Below are positions 1 to 10,000 of a stretch of DNA of 64,000 bases, in pieces. A program made the translations under genes and the position numbers. Under the pieces are notes generated by a model, which was given only the letters and a program-made list of their open reading frames with translations, was not told the DNA's origin and made no database searches. The stretch covers positions 1 through 64,000 of the forward strand of contig MSHE01000015.1 of the NCBI GenBank assembly GCA_001941025.1, written 5' to 3'. The stretch is from Lachnospiraceae bacterium Zagget3 (GTDB taxonomy: Bacteria; Bacillota_A; Clostridia; Lachnospirales; Lachnospiraceae). The stretch's first letter is position 1, and each line of letters starts with the position of its first letter.

Positions 1-767
1 CGGAAAACATGGAAGAAGCGGCCCGCGAGCCGGCTTATAAGGAGCTGGTTCCCTTTGTCAATACCATCCGGGAGCAGCATGACAACATCCTGTCCGCGGC
101 GAAGATGCGGCAGGACTTTACCGCCAACGTTTCGCACGAGTTGAAGACGCCGCTGACGGCCATCTCCGGCTACGCGGAGCTCATCGAGAACCACATGGTG
201 GATCCGGAGCAGGAGGCGGAGTTCGCGGGACAGATCCGACAGAACGCGGACCGACAGCTGAGCCTGATCAATGACATCATCCGCCTGTCCGAGCTGGATA
301 CCGGCACGGAGGAGTCGCTGACATTTGAAATGATGGATCTCTGGGAAGTGGTGCAAAAACGGGTCGAATTGCTGCAAGTCACCGCGGAGAAGAAACACGT
401 CAGTCTGTCACTGGAGGGGGAATCCTGTCCGATGCGGGGCAACCCAAGCATGATCGCGGAGCTCGTCGACAATCTCTGCCAGAACGCGATCCATTACAAC
501 CGGGAAGGCGGGGAGGTGAACGTCTCCGTCCGGATGGAGCAGGAGCGCGCGGCCTTAACCGTCGCGGATACCGGGATCGGCATCCCGAAGGATCTGCAGG
601 ACCGCGTGTTTGAGCGGTTTTTCCGCGTGGACAAGAGCCGCTCCAAGGAGACCGGCGGGACCGGCCTGGGGCTGGCGATCGTAAAACACATCGTGGAACT
701 GCATGACGCCGAGCTTTCCCTGGAGAGCGAAGTCGGTGAGGGGACGACGATCAAAGTCGTGTTTTAG
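1..767 (+). CDS. Sensor histidine kinase, C-terminal part (5' truncated by window)
   Basis: The reading frame is open from the left edge, so the N-terminal sensor, membrane and HAMP parts lie outside the window. What remains is a complete two-component kinase core. It has an H-box (NVSHELKTPL, phospho-acceptor His), an N-box (DNLCQNAIHYN), a G1 box (DTGIGIP), an F-box (FERFFRVD) and a G2 box (GGTGLGLAIVKH), i.e. HisKA followed by HATPase_c. The arrangement is PhoR/WalK-like; such kinases pair with OmpR-family regulators, here presumably encoded upstream. A strong intrinsic terminator follows, so the downstream adhesin is a separate transcription unit. The family assignment is firm; the signal sensed is unknown. 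Confidence 0.95.
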   Translation, partial: ENMEEAAREPAYKELVPFVNTIREQHDNILSAAKMRQDFTANVSHELKTPLTAISGYAELIENHMVDPEQEAEFAGQIRQNADRQLSLINDIIRLSELDTGTEESLTFEMMDLWEVVQKRVELLQVTAEKKHVSLSLEGESCPMRGNPSMIAELVDNLCQNAIHYNREGGEVNVSVRMEQERAALTVADTGIGIPKDLQDRVFERFFRVDKSRSKETGGTGLGLAIVKHIVELHDAELSLESEVGEGTTIKVVF

Positions 768-806
768 ACTGGCGCAATTAAAAAAGGCAGGAAGAGACAG
801 AATATA

Positions 807-836
807 TTTTACGCGCGTTTTACGCGGATTTTACGC
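807..836 (+). repeat. Three TTTTACGC direct repeats phased at 11 bp
   Basis: TTTTACGC occurs at 807-814, 818-825 and 829-836, exactly 11 bp apart. One-helical-turn direct repeats are the typical binding layout for OmpR/PhoP-family response regulators. They lie just after a histidine kinase gene and about 250 bp upstream of the giant adhesin. The third copy overlaps the terminator stem, so a regulatory role is inference. Confidence 0.5.
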
Positions 837-873
837 AAAAGGGCATTCCTAACATGCTTTTTTGCGTTTTTTT
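833..873 (+). terminator. Rho-independent terminator of the histidine kinase gene
   Basis: A 14-bp stem (833-846 with 854-867, two G-U pairs) and 7-nt loop are followed by seven T residues. The stem begins inside the third TTTTACGC repeat. Confidence 0.85.
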
Positions 874-970
874 CGTGCGTTATCATTACGATAAAAAGAA
901 ATATAATTACAAAAGTATTAAATCAGGGGGGAGATCGGCAGAAAAACGGGTGAAAAATTGGCAAAAAACA

Positions 971-999
971 TAGACAAATCATAAATATAGTAGTAATGT
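971..999 (+). promoter_or_regulatory. Possible promoter of the giant adhesin gene
   Basis: TAGACA (971-976), a 17-bp spacer and TAATGT (994-999) lie in a very AT-rich stretch about 90 bp before the start codon. The match is moderate. The rest of 768-1088 holds the 11-bp repeats, the kinase terminator and no convincing gene. Confidence 0.4.
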
Positions 1000-1088
1000 A
1001 ATATTGTGTTCATATTTCTATATGTGGTACTTTGCTTTTTGTCGGTCCGGACACGCGGACTAAAAATAAAAATCTGGGAGAGATTATT

Positions 1089-4000
1089 ATGAAGAAGACA
1101 AGGCGGACAAAGAAAAATCGGAAAGGAATTTTTTCGGCACTGGTATCGTTTTTGCTGATCCTTGCGATGGTCGGATCGTTGACCAGTACCGCGATGGCTT
1201 CGCAGCCCGAAGAGGCGGACGCGGAAGAGGAGACTGCGGAGACGCCGGCGGCCGACACCGACGCGGTGGAAGAACCTGCTGCGGAGACCGACGCGGAGGC
1301 GGAACCCGCTGCGGCGATTGGCGCGGAGGAAGAACCCACTGCGGCGACCGATGCGGAGGCGGAGCTGTCTCATGTTTCCGTACCTGACGAAACGGTCGAG
1401 CCGACGGGCGCAACGGAAGATATTGCGCTTTTGTCCGATGATGCCGCCGAGGCGGAGGAAGATGCGGTGGTCCCCCTGGATGATGAGGAAGGACAGGCCT
1501 ATGCGGTCTACACCCAGGGTGACGAAGCCAGCAATCTTACTTTCTACTATGGGACCGTGCCGGAAGGGGAGTATGTGTATACCGGCATGGATACCGATGT
1601 TTATGAGGAACCGGGGGATGTGCCGTGGGCCGAGGTGGCCGAACATGTTAAGGCCGTGTCATTTGATTCCTCGTTTGCCGATGTAAAGCCGGTCTCTACG
1701 AGCTGCTGGTTTGCGAACTTTACGGAATGCGCGACGATCGATCTTACCAATCTGGATACGAGCAACGTCACGACGATGTACAAAATGTTCTATTACTGCC
1801 AGCGAGTGCAAGAAATTGATGCCAGCGGTTTTGATACGAGCAAGGTTGAAAATATGGCCTATATGTTCCGGGAAGATTATTACCTGGCTTCTGTGGATGT
1901 CGCTGACTGGGATACGAGCAGTCTGACAAATGCCTGTCGTCTCTTTGACGGATGTATCAGTTTGGCCGATGTGGATGTGTCCGAGTGGGATATGTCCAAC
2001 GTGGAAGATATTTCCCATATGTTCTGCACCACCCTGGTGACAGATGATGTTGTGGAAGGGGGGGAAGATTGGGATACCAGCAGCGTGACCCGTATGGATG
2101 GGGTTTTTTATGAATGTACCGCGGTGACGAGCTTGGATCTGAGCAAGTGGGACGTCTCGAATGTCACCTCCATGATGTATTTATTTGAAAATTGTTCCGG
2201 CCTCAAGAGTGTGAATCTCACCGGCTGGGATACGAGCAAGGTCACGACAATGCGCAGGATGTTCCGGGAATGTACCGCCCTTGCCAGTGTGGACGTTTCC
2301 GGCTTTGATATGGAACATGTCACGGACACGACCGACATGTTCTATGACTGCAAGAGCCTTGCCAGTCTGGATGTCTCAAATTTTGAGACCGGTGACATGA
2401 CGGACATGAGCGGGATGTTCAGCGAATGTATGTCCCTTGCCAGTCTGGATGTGTCAAGCTTTGATACCAGTAATGTCACGGACATGTCGTACATGTTCCA
2501 GGGATGCTCTGCCCTTACCGCTTTGAATTTGACAAATTTTGATACCAGTAACGTCACGGACATGACCGGTATGTTTGAGGACTGCGAAAAGCTGGAAGGG
2601 GTTAATCTGAGCAGCTTTAACACGAAAAATGTGGAAGCATTTGATCAGTTCCTGTATGACTGTGAGGCGTTGGAGTGGATTACGATCGGGGACGATTTCG
2701 ACCTGTTTGCAAGGTCGACGGAAGACAATGCGGTTTTATCCATAGCGACCTGGTATGATCTGGACGGCGAGATGGTGTCTTCGAACTATATGATCGGGTT
2801 CACCGGTGGAGCGGGGACCTATGTTTCGGCCGGGGAGAATGCCACGATATTCGCCGTGTACAGTGCGGACGATGACAGTCTGACTTTCTACTACGACGAA
2901 GGAGGCAGACCTGCGAAAGGGGAAACGTATCACGAGAAGACGGTGACGGATGTCTTTATCGGATTTGATATGCTGCGCTATACGGCCGAACATGTCCCCT
3001 GGCACAGTTACAGAGAAGACATCGTAAGCGTGGTGGTAGATGCGTCCTTTGAGAAAGTGGAGCCTGTTTCCGCCGCATACTGGTTCTATGATTTCGCGAA
3101 CTGCACATCGTTTGACCTGCAATATCTGGATACCTCGCTGGAGACCGACATGACGGATCTGTTCTGTGGCTGCTCCAGTGTCGAAAAATTGGATCTGAGC
3201 GGCTTTGATACCAAAAACGTGACGGACATGGAGAGTATGTTCGACTCCTGCACTTCGCTGCAGGAGATCACGTGGGGGGAAAAGTTTGATACTTCCAAAG
3301 TGACGGATATGTCGTATATGTTCTATGGCTGCAGATCTCTCACGGAACTGGATCTGAGCAAGTTTAATACTTCCAACGTGGCGAGTATGGAGGGGATGTT
3401 TTTTAACAGTACCGCTCTCACGGGATTGGATCTGAGCAAATTTGACACCTCTAAAGTGACGACCATGGAGTCGATGTTTCAGGGCTGCACCTCTCTCGCG
3501 GAACTGGATCTGAGCGGCTGGGAGGGGAAAACCTCCAGCGTAACGACCATGTTGACGATGTTTCAGGGCTGTACCGGTCTTCAAAAGCTGGATGCGACGG
3601 GACTGGTCTCTTCCAACGTGACGAACCTGCAGGATATGTTCTATGGCTGCTCCGCGCTCGCGGATCTGGATATGAGTGAATGGGATACTTCCGGCGTAGA
3701 GAACATGCACCGTATGTTCCGCGACTGCTCTTCGTTGACGGAGATCGATGTCAGCGGCTTTGACACCGAGAACGTGACCCAGTTTTCGCAGACGTTCTAC
3801 GGCTGCTCCGGCCTTACGGAGCTCGACTTGAGCCATTTCGACACGACCAGTCTGAATACAATGGCGAATATGTTTAACGGCTGCTCCGGTCTGGTGACAC
3901 TCAGTCTGAGAGGGTGGGATACGAGCGGCACCACGCTGATGGCTTCGGAGTTCTCGGGCTGCACGAGCCTTACGACGATCTATGTCAATGAGGGCGATTT

Positions 4001-7000
4001 TGACACCAGTCACGAGGAAAACGACACCAACATGTTCAACAACTGCGTCAGCATCGTCGGCGGGAACGGGACGACCTATGACGCGAGCGAAGTCAATCAT
4101 AACATGGCGCATATCGATACTCCCGGCAACCCGGGGTATCTTACGAACTATACCCTGTTCGCCGTCTATTGCGCGGAGGACGGCAGCCTGACGATCTGCG
4201 CGGACACGGAAGTCCCGTCCGCGGGTGACACCTACAACGAAAAAGAAGCGACGGTCGTCTATACGGACATTCTCGACACAGGCGAAGAGGCGCCGCCGTG
4301 GGAGGATGTCAAGGGGGACATCCTTACGGTTTCCTGTGAAAAATCCATCGAGAGCTTCTCGCCGAAGAGCTTTTACGAATGGTTTGCCGGAATGGAAAAC
4401 TGCACAAGCGTTGACCTGACCTATCTGAATACGACGGACGCGGCGGTTTATACCGATATAATGACCGGTATGGACAATCTGGAGATCCTCTCGATCGGTG
4501 AGAACTTTACTCTGTTCACCGAGAGCGCGGCCGCGCTGGTACCACAGCAGAACTGGTATGACGCGGACGGCGTGCAGCGCTCGGATGACTACATGATCGG
4601 CATTTCCGAAGCCGGGACCTATTACACGAGCCCGTGCTACCTCGAACATCACTTCCTGGGAGAGCCGGTCTATACCTGGGCGGAGGATTTCTCTTCCTGC
4701 ACGGCGGCCTTTACCTGTGAGTGCGGTGAAGTGACGGAGACGGTGGACTGTACCGTTACGAGTGAAATGGAGGCCGGAGAGACCCTCTTTACCGCGACCT
4801 GTGAATTTAACGGAAACGTCTACACGGATGAAGTGCCATCGAAAAAAATTGATGTTTCCGGTACGATCACCTGGGACGACGCCAATAACCAGGACGGCAA
4901 GCGCCCCGGATTTGTGAAGGCGCAGCTGTTCGCGCAGGACAGTGACGAAGGGATCCTGTATTCCTGGGAATTTGAGGTTGCGGCCCCGGCGGATCCGGAG
5001 TACGACGGGGACGGGAACGAGATCTGGACCTGGACCAGGACCGATCTCGACCAATATTACAGCGGCGGTGAGGAAGTCAAGTACACTGTCATCTATGAGG
5101 GAGTCGATCTGGATGTCTATGAGCAGACGGTTCCGAACGACCTTGACACGATTTATTCCTATACACCCGCGACGACCGAAATTTCCGGCAGCAAGACCTG
5201 GGTGGATGACGATGACGCGGATGAACTGCGGCCGGAGAGCATCACGGTCCGCCTGCACGCCAACGGAAATGAAAACGTCTATGAACAGACCGTGACGGCC
5301 GCGGACGGCTGGGCTTGGGAGTTTACGGATTTGCCGGTCTACGAGAACGGACATCCCATCACCTATACGCTCACCGAAGACGCGGTAGACAATTATGATG
5401 CCACTTATGATGGCTGGGATATTACGAACACGCTGGATGAAGGCAATACCAGCGTGACGGTCCTGAAGGACTGGGAGGATGCCGAGGATCAGGACGGCAA
5501 GCGTCCGGCATCCGTCACGGTGGAACTGTTGGCGGACGGACAGGAGACCGGAGAAACGCTGACCCTCTCCGAAGAAAATGGCTGGGAAGACGATTTTACC
5601 GGCCTGGCAATCTATTCCGGCGGCGTGCGGATCCAATATACGGTTGCGGAAATCGATGTTGGTGTGGAAGGTTATACAAGTGAAATGACCGGCAATGCGG
5701 CGGAAGGCTTTGTTTTCACCAACAGCTATACGCCGGAGCTCTTAAACGGCGATGGCATACTGACGGGTACCAAGGTCTGGGAAGACGCCGACGATCAGGA
5801 TGGCATCCGTCCGGATTCCATCTATGTGCATCTGCTGGCCGACGGCATCGCGATCAAAGATGTTGAGGTCGATGCGAACGGTGACGGGACTTTTGCGTTT
5901 GAAGATCTCGATAAATACGCGGCAGGAACCGAAATTGAATATACCGTGGAGGAAGTCCTCGATTCGCACCTGCAGGATGCCTACACCGGTGAGGTCACCG
6001 GCAGCATGGCGAATGGCTTTACCATCACGAACACGCATACGCCGGAGCTCTTAAACGGCGACGGCACGCTGACGGTCACCAAGGTCTGGGACGACGCGGA
6101 CGATCAGGACGGGCTGCGCCCGGAGGGCGTTACTGTACATTTGCTGGCGGATGGCGAGGAAGTGGACTTTGCGATACTGGGCAGCGAGGCGGCAAAAACC
6201 GGACTGTGGCAGTCTGTCAAAGCCCTCTTTACCGGGACGCAGACACTGGCGGCGGATGTGGACGGTTGGACGGCCACTTTTACCGACCTGCCGAAGTACC
6301 GTGATGGCGGAGAAGAGATCGTTTACACGATCACTGAGGACGGCGTGGACGCGTACGAGACCGCGGTAAGCGGCGATACGGCGAGCGGGTTTACCGTTAC
6401 GAACGCCCACACCCCCGCAACGATCACCCTGTCCGGTCAAAAGATCTGGGATGACGCGAACGATCAGGACGGCAAGCGGCCGGTTTCTATCACGATCAAT
6501 CTGTTGGCGGACGGCGAGGCGGCACTGGATGAAAACGGCCATGCCATCACGGCGGTCGTAAATGAGGAGGACAACGGGGAATGGACTTGGGACTTCTCCG
6601 GTCTGCCGCAGTATCGCGACGGCGGGACAGCGATTGACTACACGATGGAAGAGGATATGACCGGCCTGCCCGATGGGTATACCGCCACGACGACCGGCAC
6701 TATGGCCGACGGCTTTACGATCACGAACTCCTACACGCCGGAGCTCTACAACGGCGACGGCACGTTCAGGGTCGTGCTGGTCTGGGACGACGAGGCGAAC
6801 AACGACGGCATCCGTCCGACAGAAGTCAACATCAAATTAACGAAGAATCAGACCACGGTGGACGGGGCAGAGATGACCCTGACAGCGGACGAAACCGACG
6901 CGGACGGCAACTGGACCTGCACTTTTACGGATCTGCCGAAGTATGAGAACGGCAGTGAGATCACCTACTCCGTGAAGGAGGATGTGAAGTCCGGCTATAC

Positions 7001-10000
7001 CTATCGTGTCGAACTTCTGACCGATGAAAGCGGCAACACTTATGTGCAGCTCACCAATGTCCATGTCTCCGTGAAAGAAAACATCGAAGTCACGAAGATC
7101 TGGGATGATGCGGACGATCAGGACGGCAAGCGTCCGGAGTCCATCACGGTCCGCCTTCTGACAAACGGAAATCTTTATAAAGAGAAAGTACTGACCGCGG
7201 ACACGGAGGGCGTGACGGTCAGTGCGGACGGCAATGTCTGGCAATACACGATGACGGACATTCCGGTGGACAAGAACGGCGAGGCCATCGAGTACACGAT
7301 GCTCGAAGTCGATGTGGACAACTATGGCACGCCGGAGATTGAAACGATCCGGGGTGACGAGATCACGGACGAAGGCGTGACCTATCGGCCGTACTCCTTT
7401 GTGGTCACGAACAGCCATACGCCGGAACAGATCGATATCACCGGCGAGAAAGTATGGGATGACGCGAACGATCAGGACGGCATCCGCCCGCAGTATGTCA
7501 CGATTCACCTGTATGCCGATGGCGAGAAAGTGGCCGATACGGATGTGACGGCGGCCAATGACACAGACGGCGACGGCAGTTGGGAGTGGGCCTTTACCGG
7601 CTTTGACAAATATATCAACGGCAGGGAGATTGAATATACCGTAACGGAAGACGCGGTGGAGGACTACGATACCACCATTACCGGCAACGCGGCGGATGGC
7701 TTTACGGTCACCAATTCCTACACGCCGGAGACGACATCCATCTCCGGCAGCAAGACCTGGGTGGATGATGACAACGCGGCGAATACCCGCCCGGCGAGCA
7801 TCACGGTCCGCCTGCACGCGAACGGCACGGAGGAAGTTTATGAACAGACCGTGACGGCTGCGGACGGCTGGGCTTGGGAGTTTACGGATCTGCCGGTTTA
7901 CTCGAACGGACAGCAGATTGATTATACGCTCACAGAGGATGCGGTGGACGACTATGATACCACCTATACCTTCGGTGATGACGGCAGTTTGGATGTGACG
8001 AACACGCTCTCTCCGGGCAATACAAGCCTGACGGTGGACAAGGACTGGGAGGATAACCATGATCAGGATGGGATCCGCCCGGCGGAGGTCACGGTAGAGT
8101 TATTGAGAGACGGAAGCGCGACCGGACAGACATTGACGCTCAGCGCGGATGATCACTGGACAGACACGTTCCACAACCTTCAGGAATACGAGGGCGGCGT
8201 ACGGATCGACTATACGGTACAAGAAGTCAGTGTAGGAGACTATGACAGTAAGATTTCAGGTGACGAGGTAGAAGGTTATGTCATCACGAACACCCACACG
8301 CCGGCGACGATCGAACTTTCCGGCAGCAAGGTCTGGAAGGACGCGGACGATCAGGACGGCATCCGTCCGGACTCCATCACGATCCACCTGCTGGCTGACG
8401 GCGAGACGGTGGAGAGCAAATCCGTCACCGCAGACGACGGCTGGGAGTGGACGTTTGAGGGTCTCGACCAGTACGCGAGCGGGACAGAGATTGCATATAC
8501 CATGGAGGAAGCCTATGTCGCGGATGGTTATGAAGTAGAGTCCGGCGATGCCTCCAATGACTATACTTTTACCAACACCCACGAGCCGGAGAAGATCGAT
8601 ATTACCGGTACGAAGACCTGGCAGGACGACGACAACCGCGACGGCGTCCGCCCGACAAGCATCACGGTCAACCTGTTGGCAAACGGAGAACCGGCGCTTG
8701 ATGAAAGCGGCAATCCGATCAGCACTACGGTGGAACCGGACGCGGATGGCAGCTGGAACTACACGTTTCCCGACCTTGATAAGTGTGCGGGTGGAAAAGA
8801 AATCGAGTACAGCATTGCCGAGGAGGTGCCGGACGGCTACACGGCCGCCTATACCTACAGCGGCTATGACGTGACAAACAACCATACGCCGGAACTCATA
8901 AACGGCGACGGCAAACTCGACGTCATCATGCACTGGGACGACGAGAGCAACCAGGACGGCCTGCGCCCGAAGCGGACGACGATCACTCTGATGGTGAACG
9001 GCGTGCCGGATGAGACGATCACGCTGGTCTTAAGCGATGACAACGTGGACGAATACGGCAACTGGATCGGCACATTTACGGATCTGTATAAATATGAAGA
9101 GGGCGAAGAGATTGCCTATAATGTGGAAGAAGGTGTTATGAATGGCTACACCTACACGGCAGAGCTTGTATTTGATGAGGACACCGGCCGCTATTATGTC
9201 GAGATCACGAACACCCACGCGGCCGTGACGAGCGACATCACGGTGACGAAGGTCTGGGATGACAACGACGATCAGGACGGCATCCGTCCGGACAGTGTCA
9301 TCGTCAATCTGTTCTCCAATGGCAGCGCGGTAAAGAGCGTCACGCTCACCCCGGGAAAAGAGGGTGTTGTAGTGAGCGCGGATGGAAACGAGTGGTCCTA
9401 CACCTTTACCAATATGCCGGTTGACATGAACGGCGAAGCGATCCTTTACACCCTCGACGAAGTCGATGTCGGCAGCTATGCGCATGAGATCGAAACGACG
9501 AAAGTGGAAGGAAACGAGAAGGACGGCGTGACCTATACGGAGTATGCGTTTACCGTGACGAACACGCACACACCGGGGACAACCGTGGTAAGCGGTGAGA
9601 AGATCTGGGACGACGCGGACGATCAGGATGGCCTGCGCCCGCACTCCATCACGATTGAACTGCTCGCGGACGGCGTTCCGGCATTGGATGAAAACGGCGA
9701 GGAGATCACACAGCTTGTCACGCCGCATACGGACGGCAGCTGGACGTGGTCGTTTACCGACATCCCGAAGTATCGGGAGGTCGGAACGGAGATCGTCTAC
9801 TCCTTTGAGGAATTTGCGGTGGAAGGTTATGAAACCTCCTATTCCGCGGACGGCCTGACGATCACCAATACGCACGAGCCGGAAACAAGAGACATTTCCG
9901 GCAATAAGGTCTGGGATGACGACGACGATCGGGATGCCAAGCGCCCGGCAAGCATCACGGTCAACCTCTATGCCAACGGGTTGGTCTATGATACGAAGAC

